Shown piece after piece: positions 1 through 6,957 of a DNA stretch of 8,746 nt. Position 1 is the stretch's first letter; each line of letters starts with the position of its first letter. A program made the position numbers and the translations under genes. The notes under the pieces were generated by a model that was given only the letters and a program-made list of their open reading frames with translations, did no database searches and was not told the DNA's origin. This DNA is from Gammaproteobacteria bacterium (lineage in GTDB: Bacteria > Pseudomonadota > Gammaproteobacteria > Nitrosococcales > Methylophagaceae), in NCBI GenBank assembly GCA_003645385.1, contig QNEY01000060.1, positions 1 through 8,746 on the forward strand, given 5' to 3'.

Positions 1-27
1 GTATTTGCTGTTTGATTTAGAATGTTA

Positions 28-57
28 AAAATACCATACAATTTATCATGGTATTTT
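28..57 (-). terminator. Possible terminator hairpin after pilU
   Basis: A perfect 10-base inverted repeat, AAAATACCAT at 28-37 and ATGGTATTTT at 48-57, is separated by a 10-base loop. It lies about 25 bases beyond the pilU stop codon. Read on the minus strand, the stem ends in a short T run, as an intrinsic terminator would, and the A/T symmetry means it could also act on transcripts arriving from the left on the plus strand. Only two pairs in each arm are G-C, so the stem is weak, and the terminator call is an inference from position and symmetry. Confidence 0.45.
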
Positions 58-82
58 ATTGCTCTTTGATAATTTTCTATCA

Positions 83-1216
83 CTACATCATCCCAACATT
101 GCTGTTATCAGGTTCTAAAGCTAAAGTTTGATCTGAGTCCGCAAGCTCACCCGACTCAGCAGCCAGCTTAATCATCAAACGCACTTCGTTTTCTGAATCT
201 GAATTTTTCAGTGCTTCTTCATAAGTTATCTGACCTGCTTTATACAAATCATATATCGCCTGATCAAAGGTCTGCATACCCAACTCACGTGAACGTTTCA
301 TAACATCTTTAATTTCTGCAACTCGGCCTTTTTCTATTAGGTCACCAATTAAAGGTGTATTAAGAAGCACTTCGACGGCTACACAACGACCTGTACCATC
401 TTTTGTCGGAATTAATCGTTGAGCTACTACTGCTTTCAAATTTAACGATAAATCTAGGAATAACTGTTGGTGACGCTCTTCCGGGAAAAAGTTAATGATC
501 CTGTCCATGGCCTGATTTGCATTATTTGCATGTAGGGTAGATAGACACAGATGGCCTGTTTCTGCAAAGGCAATACCATGGTCCATCGTATCTCGAGCTC
601 GAATCTCGCCAATCATGATGACGTCCGGAGCTTGTCGTAATGAGTTCTTCAGTGCGACCTCATAAGATTCTGTGTCAATTCCTACTTCACGCTGTGTGAC
701 CACACAACCACCATGATCATGATCAAACTCTATCGGATCTTCAATAGTTAAAATATGGCCAGTACTATTTTGGTTACGATAACCAATCATTGCAGCCAAT
801 GTAGTTGACTTACCTGAACCTGTCGCTCCCACAAAGATAACTAGCCCACGCTTAGTCATTGCTAACTCTTTAATTATCTCTGGTACATTTAAGCCATCAA
901 TAGTAGGGATTTCATCTTTTATCCGACGTAACACCATCGCAATTTTATTACGCTGGTAGAGCGCGCTAGCACGAAAACGTCCTGCACCCGTTGTACTGAT
1001 GGAGTAATTACATTCCTTATCACGCTCAAACGTTCGCTTTTGTTCATCATTCATGGTGCTTAACACCAGATCACGTGCATCAGTATCTGATAACGGTGTT
1101 TGGTCTAAAGTCGCCAATCTTCCATTTACTTTCAAGCTCGCTGGTCGGCCTGCTGTTATGAACACGTCTGAAGCGTCATGTTTCACCGCAGCTTTAAGAA
1201 TCGTTACGATATCCAT
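83..1216 (-). CDS. pilU: PilU, type IV pilus retraction ATPase (PilT paralogue)
   Basis: PilU is a hexameric cytoplasmic AAA-like secretion ATPase that works with PilT at the base of the type IV pilus to power retraction in twitching motility and related functions. The 377-residue protein shows a Walker A motif GATGSGKST (130-138), an Asp box ILTIEDPIEF (155-164), a Walker B stretch DVIMIGEIR (198-206) and a His box ending in STLHANNA (226-233). Where PilT has the AIRNLI signature, this protein has NTPLIGDLI (286-294), and it carries a C-terminal extension of about 30 residues. Both points favour PilU over PilT. The ATG at 1216 is preceded by a good Shine-Dalgarno sequence that overlaps the pilT stop codon. 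It is the second gene of a pilT-pilU operon, and a possible terminator hairpin follows. The frame is intact. Confidence 0.96.
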   Translation of the reverse strand: MDIVTILKAAVKHDASDVFITAGRPASLKVNGRLATLDQTPLSDTDARDLVLSTMNDEQKRTFERDKECNYSISTTGAGRFRASALYQRNKIAMVLRRIKDEIPTIDGLNVPEIIKELAMTKRGLVIFVGATGSGKSTTLAAMIGYRNQNSTGHILTIEDPIEFDHDHGGCVVTQREVGIDTESYEVALKNSLRQAPDVIMIGEIRARDTMDHGIAFAETGHLCLSTLHANNANQAMDRIINFFPEERHQQLFLDLSLNLKAVVAQRLIPTKDGTGRCVAVEVLLNTPLIGDLIEKGRVAEIKDVMKRSRELGMQTFDQAIYDLYKAGQITYEEALKNSDSENEVRLMIKLAAESGELADSDQTLALEPDNSNVGMM

Positions 1217-1221
1217 TATCT

Positions 1222-1227
1222 TCTCCT
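1222..1227 (-). promoter_or_regulatory. pilU ribosome binding site overlapping the pilT stop
   Basis: On the minus strand the sequence AGGAGA sits 5 bases before the pilU ATG (1214-1216). It shares its first two bases with the pilT TAG stop (1226-1228). Ribosomes finishing pilT therefore end on the pilU binding site, which suggests translational coupling and a fixed PilT:PilU ratio. The overlap is read directly, and the coupling is inferred. Confidence 0.75.
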
Positions 1228-2263
1228 ATCTGAACATATCTTTGTTGACAGCACGAGGCAAGGCCTCAGCCTTAGTAATTTTCTGACGTTTCATTAGATC
1301 TTGTAAATTCTGGTCGAGGGTCTGCATACCTACTGCGGCACCAGTTTGAATAGCTGAATACATTTGAGGTACTTTGTCTTCACGAATCAGATTTCGAATC
1401 GCAGGAGTACCAATCATAATTTCATGAGCAGCAATACGTCCTCCCCCTACTTTTTTCATTAATGTTTGAGAAATAACTGCTCGCAATGACTCAGACAGCA
1501 TCGATCGCACCATATCTTTTTCTGCTGCCGGAAATACATCAATAATCCGGTCAATTGTTTTTGCCGCCGATGACGTATGCAAAGTACCAAATACTAAATG
1601 CCCTGTTTCTGCCGCTGTCAGCGCCAAACGAATTGTTTCCAAATCACGTAGTTCACCAACCAAGATAATATCTGGATCTTCACGCAACGCCGAACGTAGC
1701 GCTTCACTAAAACCAAGTGTATCGCGATGAACCTCACGCTGATTTACCAGACACTTTTTACTCTTATGTACAAATTCAATTGGATCTTCAATGGTGAGAA
1801 TATGTTCACTATCTTTATCATTTTTGTAATCAACCATCGCAGCTAGTGTCGTTGACTTACCTGAACCTGTTGGTCCTGTCACTAGGACAATCCCTCGTGG
1901 ATTATCTGAAATTTGTTTAAAAATCTCTGGTGCGCCCAGCTCTTCCAATGTCAGTACTGTCGAAGGGATCGTACGAAAAACAGCTGCTGCACCACGATTC
2001 TGATTAAATGCATTAACACGGAAGCGGGCCAAGTTAGGTATTTCGAATGAAAAATCTGCTTCAAGAAACTCTTCAAAGTCCTTGCGCTGTTTGTCATTCA
2101 TAATATCGTAGATCATGGCATGCACTTCTTTATGTTCCATGGAGGGGACATTAATGCGCTTAATGTCACCATCGACACGGATCATAGGAGGCTCCCCTGC
2201 GGAAACATGTAAATCAGATGCATTGTTTTTTGCACTAAAGGTCAGTAATTCAGTAATATCCAT
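1226..2263 (-). CDS. pilT: PilT, type IV pilus retraction ATPase
   Basis: PilT is the main hexameric motor that disassembles the type IV pilus into the inner membrane. The 345-residue length is typical for the family. Visible motifs are Walker A GPTGSGKST (130-138), Asp box ILTIEDPIEF (155-164), Walker B DPDIILVGELRD (196-207), His box TGHLVFGTLHTSSA (220-233) and the PilT hallmark AIRNLI (288-293), which is needed for retraction rather than for ATP hydrolysis. The start is supported by AGGGAA (2269-2274, minus strand) 5 bases before the ATG. It is the first gene of the pilT-pilU operon and diverges from yggS across 92 bases, the usual arrangement in gammaproteobacteria. I see no clear sigma-70 promoter in that gap. 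Confidence 0.97.
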   Translation of the reverse strand: MDITELLTFSAKNNASDLHVSAGEPPMIRVDGDIKRINVPSMEHKEVHAMIYDIMNDKQRKDFEEFLEADFSFEIPNLARFRVNAFNQNRGAAAVFRTIPSTVLTLEELGAPEIFKQISDNPRGIVLVTGPTGSGKSTTLAAMVDYKNDKDSEHILTIEDPIEFVHKSKKCLVNQREVHRDTLGFSEALRSALREDPDIILVGELRDLETIRLALTAAETGHLVFGTLHTSSAAKTIDRIIDVFPAAEKDMVRSMLSESLRAVISQTLMKKVGGGRIAAHEIMIGTPAIRNLIREDKVPQMYSAIQTGAAVGMQTLDQNLQDLMKRQKITKAEALPRAVNKDMFR

Positions 2264-2300
2264 TCACATTCCCTAATCATATTAAATAGTGTGTAATCAC

Positions 2301-2314
2301 CTTCCATTCGGAAG
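2301..2314. repeat. Short inverted repeat in the pilT-yggS divergent region
   Basis: CTTCC (2301-2305) and GGAAG (2310-2314) form a perfect 5-base inverted repeat around the 4-base spacer ATTC. It is roughly centred in the 92-base gap between two divergent genes, where an operator would be expected. A perfect 8-base palindrome, AGCGCGCT, follows at 2331-2338. Both are short enough to arise by chance, and no known regulator site is recognised. Confidence 0.25.
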
Positions 2315-2355
2315 CACTACAGGTAAAGGTAGCGCGCTCAACACAGGCTTGCAAC

Positions 2356-3060
2356 ATGACAGACATAAAAAAACGTCTTTTTGTGACAGATTCGAATATA
2401 AAAAAGGCTGAAATAGCATTTAAACGACAAACAGGTAGCGTTCAATTACTGGCTGTCAGTAAAACATGGTCATCCGAGGTGTTACGTGATGCTGCAATGG
2501 CTGGACAGCGATTGTTTGGTGAAAACTACCTGCAAGAAGCATTAGTCAAGATTGATGATCTTGCTGATCTGAATCTAGAATGGCATTTCATCGGGCCAAT
2601 TCAATCTAATAAAACCAAAGATATTGCCTCACATTTTGATTGGGTACAAAGTATTGACCGTCTTAAAATTGCGCAACGGCTTTCCAATCAACGTCCTTCA
2701 GAATTAGCAGATCTCAATATTTGCATTCAGGTTAATATCGACAATGAAACCACTAAGTCTGGTGTTGCTATGGAGGACCTTCTAGCTTTTGCTGAACAAA
2801 TCAATAAACTTGAACGGCTATCTCTGCGCGGTCTAATGATTATTCCTGCAAAAACAGATGACCCGGAACAACAGCGGACTTCTTTTAAAAAAGCTTATCA
2901 ACTATACACTCAACTTACTGACCTCTATCCCACTGTTGATACCTTATCCATGGGCATGACTGCTGATATGACAATGGCAATAGCTGAAGGTAGCACAATG
3001 GTACGTATTGGTACGGCAGTATTTGGCCAAAGACATACAGCTACAGGTCAAGTAAACTAG
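2356..3060 (+). CDS. yggS: YggS/PLPBP family pyridoxal phosphate homeostasis protein
   Basis: Members of this family (YggS, human PLPBP/PROSC) bind pyridoxal 5'-phosphate in a single alanine-racemase-like TIM barrel. They have no firmly established enzymatic activity and buffer free PLP, which affects amino-acid and keto-acid pools. The protein has 234 residues, the usual length. The PLP lysine is expected at K36 in LLAVSKTW. The family motifs FGENYLQEA (54-62), WHFIGPIQSNK (76-86), LSMGMTADM (197-205) and the phosphate-binding EGSTMVRIGTAVFG (211-224) are all present. The ATG at 2356 has only a weak AGG (2345-2347) upstream. It is the first plus-strand gene opposite pilT and lies 31 bases before proC, probably in one transcript. 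The yggS-proC-yggT grouping is widely conserved. Confidence 0.95.
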   Translation: MTDIKKRLFVTDSNIKKAEIAFKRQTGSVQLLAVSKTWSSEVLRDAAMAGQRLFGENYLQEALVKIDDLADLNLEWHFIGPIQSNKTKDIASHFDWVQSIDRLKIAQRLSNQRPSELADLNICIQVNIDNETTKSGVAMEDLLAFAEQINKLERLSLRGLMIIPAKTDDPEQQRTSFKKAYQLYTQLTDLYPTVDTLSMGMTADMTMAIAEGSTMVRIGTAVFGQRHTATGQVN

Positions 3061-3091
3061 ATAGATATTTGACATTTAATATTCGGAATAG

Positions 3092-3928
3092 ATGATGAGA
3101 GACTGCAAAATTACATTTATTGGTGGTGGAAATATGGCTCGGAGCCTTATTGGTGGCTTAATCACCGATGGCTTTAATCCCCAACATATTCATGTCGCTG
3201 ATCCTGAACCACTTTGTTTGCAGGCACTTACTGACCAATATCCCGTTCACACATTTAGCAGCAATATTGAAGCAGTTAAAGACTGCGAGGTGGTGATTCT
3301 GGCTGTTAAACCACAACAGTTACAAGCTGTCGTTAAACAATTAGCACCGCATTTGAAAACTGATGCCTTGTTAATATCGATTGCTGCAGGTATCCGACTT
3401 GATGATATTGCACGTTGGTTGGAACAAGTCGAGTCGGCAATTGTTCGTGCCATGCCCAACACTCCATCATTGGTGCAAGCCGGTGCAACAGCGTTATTCG
3501 CTAATGAGCATGTTAGTGACGCACAACATGAACTAGCTGAATCAATCCTCCGTTCAGTAGGACTTGCCTTATGGGTTGATGATGAAGTTCAAATAGATGC
3601 AGTAACCGCTTTATCCGGCAGTGGCCCTGCTTATTTTTTCCTAGTAATGGAAGCCATGGAATCTGCTGCTGTGGAAATGGGGCTGACATCTAAAACTGCA
3701 CGGCTGCTTTGCCTGCAAACTGCTTTTGGTGCAGCAAAGATGGCTCTAGAAAGTGATGAAACAACGACTACTCTGCGTGAACGTGTTACCTCACCAGGAG
3801 GCACTACTGAACGTGCTATCCACGAGTTGGAAGATGGTGGTTTACGAGGTTTATTTGAAAATGCACTGATTGCAGCTGCCCTACGATCACGTGAATTAGC
3901 AAATCAATTAGGTGAAGACAATGCCTAG
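3092..3928 (+). CDS. proC: Pyrroline-5-carboxylate reductase ProC
   Basis: ProC catalyses the last step of proline synthesis, NAD(P)H-dependent reduction of 1-pyrroline-5-carboxylate in the cytoplasm. The 278-residue protein starts with the Rossmann dinucleotide-binding loop FIGGGNMA (9-16). It continues with AVKPQ (71-75) and RAMPNTPSLV (119-128), and ends in the dimerisation and active-site domain with ALSGSGPAYFF (173-183) and VTSPGGTTE (232-240), the family signature. Two consecutive ATG codons (3092 and 3095) are possible starts. The GGA at 3085-3087 lies 4 bases from the first and 7 from the second, so 3095 is slightly more likely on spacing. Its stop codon overlaps the yggT start by 8 bases, so the two are probably cotranscribed. 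No residue needed for function appears to be missing. Confidence 0.96.
   Translation: MMRDCKITFIGGGNMARSLIGGLITDGFNPQHIHVADPEPLCLQALTDQYPVHTFSSNIEAVKDCEVVILAVKPQQLQAVVKQLAPHLKTDALLISIAAGIRLDDIARWLEQVESAIVRAMPNTPSLVQAGATALFANEHVSDAQHELAESILRSVGLALWVDDEVQIDAVTALSGSGPAYFFLVMEAMESAAVEMGLTSKTARLLCLQTAFGAAKMALESDETTTTLRERVTSPGGTTERAIHELEDGGLRGLFENALIAAALRSRELANQLGEDNA
3910..3915 (+). promoter_or_regulatory. Ribosome binding site that sets the yggT start
   Basis: AGGTGA lies inside the last codons of proC, 5 bases before the ATG at 3921. This favours that ATG over the in-frame GTG at 3912, which is itself part of the binding site. Confidence 0.65.
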
Positions 3929-4487
3929 TGGATACTTCAGTACACCCTTAATATTCCTGATAGAGATCTTATTTAGTCTCTATATTGGTATTCTTGCATT
4001 ACGAATAATCATGCAATGGGCACACTGGGAATACAGCAATCCTTTAGTTCAACTAATTATTCGTGCTACTCAATTACCGGTTAAGTTTTTGCGCAAGTTT
4101 ATTCCACCTTTAGGTCGTTGGGATAGCGCAACCATCCTACTACTAGTCATCCTCACTTTCATAAAATTACTGTTAATCGGCTTTTTACAGTCTGTGCCCT
4201 TAAATTTTGTAATAGTATTTCGTTGGATGCTGGCTGATATTTTGTCACTGTTTATCACCCTGTTCTCTGCCAGCATTATCATTCAGGTTATATTAAGTTG
4301 GGTCGCGCCCCACAACAGTTACAACCCTATTACGCCACTTATTAGTCGTATGAATGCCCCCTTATTGAATCCTATTAAACGTCTATTGCCACCCATGGGA
4401 GGGCTTGATTTATCACCTTTGGTGGCCATTATCGGTCTACAGATTCTAGCCATGCTGACACTGCCTTTATTAATGGCACAATATTGA
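3921..4487 (+). CDS. yggT: YggT family integral membrane protein
   Basis: The protein has two tandem YGGT domains in the inner membrane and a role that is poorly defined. E. coli YggT has been linked to tolerance of osmotic or ionic stress. With the ATG at 3921 it has 188 residues and about four hydrophobic segments (roughly 8-28, 67-89, 97-125 and 160-183). The internal duplication is visible: IIMQWAHWEYSNP followed by FLRKFIPPLGRWD in the first half matches VILSWVAPHNSYNP followed by IKRLLPPMGGLD in the second. The start overlaps the end of proC by 8 bases and has its own Shine-Dalgarno sequence, so expression is probably coupled to proC. A GTG at 3912 would add three residues but is less likely. 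The yggU-type gene often found next to yggT is absent here. Confidence 0.93.
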   Translation: MPSGYFSTPLIFLIEILFSLYIGILALRIIMQWAHWEYSNPLVQLIIRATQLPVKFLRKFIPPLGRWDSATILLLVILTFIKLLLIGFLQSVPLNFVIVFRWMLADILSLFITLFSASIIIQVILSWVAPHNSYNPITPLISRMNAPLLNPIKRLLPPMGGLDLSPLVAIIGLQILAMLTLPLLMAQY

Positions 4488-4492
4488 GCCGT

Positions 4493-4533
4493 AAGTCTTT
4501 ATTGCACAAAAGTCACTGACTATTTAGACTTTT
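4493..4533 (+). promoter_or_regulatory. Nested AGTC/GACT inverted repeats in the metX leader
   Basis: The 75-base gap before metX holds four AGTC/GACT elements that can pair in mutually exclusive ways. AAGTCT (4493-4498) pairs with AGACTT (4526-4531), AAAAGTC (4508-4514) pairs with GACTTTT (4527-4533), and AGTCA (4511-4515) pairs with TGACT (4517-4521). The second pair, which ends in TTTT, could act as a weak terminator for yggT. A poor promoter-like pair, TTGCAC (4502-4507) and TAGACT (4525-4530) with 17 bases between, overlaps the same stretch. The element could be a terminator, an operator or an attenuator. It does not look like a MetJ box or a SAM riboswitch that I can recognise. Confidence 0.35.
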
Positions 4534-4562
4534 CCTCATAAAAGCCAAGGAATAAGAATTCT

Positions 4563-5717
4563 ATGCCGGACACAATACCGGCCGATTCAGTCGGTCTGGT
4601 TAGCCCTACAACATTACATATCGATACACCGATAACACTTGAATGTGGTCGCAGCTTGCAAAGCTATGACCTGATATATGAAAGTTATGGTGAACTCAAT
4701 GATGATGGCTCCAATGCTGTATTGATCTGTCATGCTCTATCTGGAGATCATCATGCAGCGGGCTACCACAGCATGGATGACAAAAAACCAGGCTGGTGGG
4801 ATTCAGCTATTGGCCCAGGCAAAGCTATTGATACCAATCATTTTTATGTAGTCTGTCTGAATAACCTCGGCGGCTGTAAAGGCTCCACTGGTCCTACGAG
4901 TATTAATCCACAAACTAATAAGCCTTTTGGCCCTGACTTTCCGATTGTAACTGTATCAGATTGGGTAAACAGTCAAGCTGTACTTGCTGATCACCTTAAT
5001 ATTCAACAATGGGCTGCCGTAATTGGTGGCAGTTTGGGTGGCATGCAAGCCATGCAATGGGCTATCAGTTTCCCTGAAAAACTGCGCCATGCACTAATCA
5101 TCGCCGCTGCACCAAAATTATCTGCACAGAATATTGCCTTTAACGAGGTCGCCAGAACAGCAATCAAATCGGACCCTGATTTCCATGAAGGTCACTATGC
5201 AGATTACAACGCTATTCCACGACAAGGTTTAGGTCTGGCTCGAATGTTAGGTCATATTACCTACCTCTCTGATGCCGCAATGGGAGAGAAATTTGGACGT
5301 GAACTTCGCTATGATGCTATTCAATATGGCTATGATGTTGATTTTCAAATTGAAAGTTATTTACGTTATCAGAGTGAAACCTTCGTAGAACACTTTGATG
5401 CCAATACTTATCTATTAATGACCAAGGCTCTTGATTACTTTGATCCAGCACAAGAGTTTGGCCATGATCTAGCAAAAACATTGGCATCTATACAAGCCAA
5501 ATGTCTGGTTGTGTCGTTTACCAGTGACTGGCGATTTTCACCTGAACGCTCGCATGAAATAGTGAATGCTCTACTCAGCACAGGTAAAGAGGTGACCTAT
5601 GCTGAAATTGAAGCTCATCAAGGACACGATGCTTTTTTAATGCCTATTCCACGTTATCATGAAATCTTTAACTCTTATATGCAGCGCATTGCCGCTGAGT
5701 GTGGGGCAGTAGCATGA
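4563..5717 (+). CDS. metX: Homoserine O-acyltransferase MetX (probably succinyl-CoA using)
   Basis: MetX transfers an acyl group from acyl-CoA to L-homoserine, the committed step of methionine synthesis in the cytoplasm. It is an alpha/beta-hydrolase of normal length (384 residues). The nucleophile is S157 in the elbow GGSLGG (155-160). The other catalytic residues are D322 in SFTSDWRFSP and H355 in HQGHDAFL. The N-terminal ICHALSGDHHAAG (55-67) is the usual oxyanion-hole region. Gammaproteobacterial MetX proteins with a DWRFSP-type segment and a metW neighbour have been reassigned from acetyl to succinyl transferases. I infer succinyl-CoA here, but residue-level assignment from sequence alone is uncertain. 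AAGGAA (4547-4552) lies 10 bases before the ATG, a rather long spacing. The stop overlaps the metW start as ATGA. Confidence 0.95.
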   Translation: MPDTIPADSVGLVSPTTLHIDTPITLECGRSLQSYDLIYESYGELNDDGSNAVLICHALSGDHHAAGYHSMDDKKPGWWDSAIGPGKAIDTNHFYVVCLNNLGGCKGSTGPTSINPQTNKPFGPDFPIVTVSDWVNSQAVLADHLNIQQWAAVIGGSLGGMQAMQWAISFPEKLRHALIIAAAPKLSAQNIAFNEVARTAIKSDPDFHEGHYADYNAIPRQGLGLARMLGHITYLSDAAMGEKFGRELRYDAIQYGYDVDFQIESYLRYQSETFVEHFDANTYLLMTKALDYFDPAQEFGHDLAKTLASIQAKCLVVSFTSDWRFSPERSHEIVNALLSTGKEVTYAEIEAHQGHDAFLMPIPRYHEIFNSYMQRIAAECGAVA

Positions 5718-6313
5718 GCCTACGTGTTGATTTTCAAATCATCAGTGATTGGATCCCGGAAGGCGCACGTGTACTGGATTTGGGCTGTGACAATGGTACA
5801 TTGCTTAATCATCTACAACAGCGAGGGATTTCTGGCTATGGTCTCGAGATTGATAATAGTAAGTTTTCTGACTGCATTGATGCCGGTGTCAATGTTATCC
5901 AAGCTGATCTCGATCAAGGCCTGCCTCAATTTGCCGATCAGAGTTTTGATTTTGTGATTCTGTCACAAACTTTGCAGGCTATTAATCGCCCCGATTTTTT
6001 AATTGAAGAAATTGCCCGTGTCGGCAAGCAAGGTATTATAGGCTTTCCCAACTTTGGTCATTGGCAATGTCGACTGCAACTAGCATTAGGTGGTCACATG
6101 CCAGTATCACGCACTTTACCCAATGACTGGTTTAATACGCCAAATATCCATTTGTGTACCGTACAGGACTTTGAACAACTATGTTCAGACAAACAGATGG
6201 AAGTACTTAATCGCAGCATCGTGAATCATGCTCACAAAGACACTTTAGGAACAAAACTCTTGCCTAATTTATTCGGACAAATTGCTTTATATCAAATCAA
6301 AAAAACATCATGA
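5714..6313 (+). CDS. metW: MetW, methyltransferase-like partner of MetX
   Basis: MetW is a small class I methyltransferase-fold protein found almost always beside metX, and it is reported to be required for activity of the succinyltransferase type of MetX. The 199-residue protein has the SAM-loop region VLDLGCDNGTLL (20-31) and the family-specific LSQTLQA (83-89), GFPNFGHW (110-117) and TPNIHLCTVQDFE (142-154). The loop differs from the usual GCGDG by having Asp in place of the middle Gly and Asn in place of Asp. The ATG at 5714 overlaps the metX stop by 4 bases (ATGA). An upstream in-frame GTG at 5699 is less likely because it lies deeper in metX and would add five residues atypical of the family. 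Its own stop overlaps pyrE in the same way. Confidence 0.94.
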   Translation: MSLRVDFQIISDWIPEGARVLDLGCDNGTLLNHLQQRGISGYGLEIDNSKFSDCIDAGVNVIQADLDQGLPQFADQSFDFVILSQTLQAINRPDFLIEEIARVGKQGIIGFPNFGHWQCRLQLALGGHMPVSRTLPNDWFNTPNIHLCTVQDFEQLCSDKQMEVLNRSIVNHAHKDTLGTKLLPNLFGQIALYQIKKTS

Positions 6314-6957
6314 AACCTTACCAACAACAATTTATCGACTTTGCCCTCAAAACAGGTGTACTTCGTTTTGGCTCATTCACACTTAAGTCTGGTCGTATCA
6401 GCCCTTATTTCTTTAATAGTGGTCTGTTTAATACTGGAGCAAGTTTAGCTCGTTTAGGTCGATTTTATGCACAAGCAATCAGCGAGTCGCAATTAGATTA
6501 TGATGTGCTATTTGGTCCTGCCTATAAGGGGATCCCTTTAGCTTCAACCACTGTTATCGCCTTGGCAGATCATCATCAACGTGATGTGCCCTATGTATTC
6601 AATCGAAAAGAAGTCAAAGATCATGGTGAGGGTGGTCAGCTTGTCGGTGCAGATTTATCAGGCAGGGTATTAATCATCGATGATGTAATTTCTGCTGGTA
6701 CTTCTGTTCGTGAATCAGTAGCTATTATCAAAACCGCAGCAGCAACGCCTGCTGGAGTAATCATTGCTTTGGATCGGCAAGAACGTGGACAAAATACTCT
6801 TTCAGCAATTCAGGAAGTAGAGGCTGAGCATAATATACCGGTGGTGAGTATTATTTGTCTGGATGATTTATTAAGCTATTTACAAAACAATACTGAATTA
6901 GCTGAATATCTGCCCGCAGTTGAGAGTTACCGCCGACAATATGGAGTGAACCCTTAA
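6310..6957 (+). CDS. pyrE: Orotate phosphoribosyltransferase PyrE
   Basis: PyrE converts orotate and PRPP into orotidine 5'-phosphate, the fifth step of pyrimidine synthesis, as a cytoplasmic dimer with shared active sites. The 215 residues match the E. coli-type enzyme. Visible are the N-terminal hood LKSGRISPYFFNSG (25-38), FGPAYKGIPLA (68-78), the flexible catalytic loop RKEVKDHGEGG (99-109) carrying the conserved Arg, Lys and His residues, and the PRPP loop VLIIDDVISAGTSV (120-133). The ATG lies within the metW stop (ATGA, 6310-6313). No Shine-Dalgarno sequence is visible in the A-rich sequence before it, so translation probably depends on coupling from metW. I see none of the pyrE-type attenuator that precedes the gene in enteric bacteria. 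It converges with the next gene 22 bases on. Confidence 0.96.
   Translation: MKPYQQQFIDFALKTGVLRFGSFTLKSGRISPYFFNSGLFNTGASLARLGRFYAQAISESQLDYDVLFGPAYKGIPLASTTVIALADHHQRDVPYVFNRKEVKDHGEGGQLVGADLSGRVLIIDDVISAGTSVRESVAIIKTAAATPAGVIIALDRQERGQNTLSAIQEVEAEHNIPVVSIICLDDLLSYLQNNTELAEYLPAVESYRRQYGVNP

Noticed and set aside
1053..1286. Open frame on the plus strand opposite the start of pilU
   Set aside because: It is antisense to pilU and the end of pilT, has no ribosome binding site, and its product has no recognisable domain.
3247..3462. Open frame on the minus strand inside proC
   Set aside because: It lies wholly inside proC, whose frame is certain, and has no family resemblance or ribosome binding site.
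4070..4282. Open frame on the minus strand inside yggT
   Set aside because: It is antisense to a membrane protein gene, where Leu/Ile codons often leave the opposite strand open. No other support.
4488..4562. SAM riboswitch or MetJ operator upstream of metX
   Set aside because: The gap is only 75 bases, no AGACGTCT-type MetJ repeats are present, and the hairpins do not match a SAM-binding RNA that I recognise.
5699..5713. GTG start for metW at 5699
   Set aside because: The ATG at 5714 gives the common 4-base stop/start overlap and a family-like N-terminus. The GTG adds residues with no family support.
5724..5957. Second open frame on the plus strand within metW
   Set aside because: It is an out-of-frame reading of metW, which carries all family motifs in its own frame.
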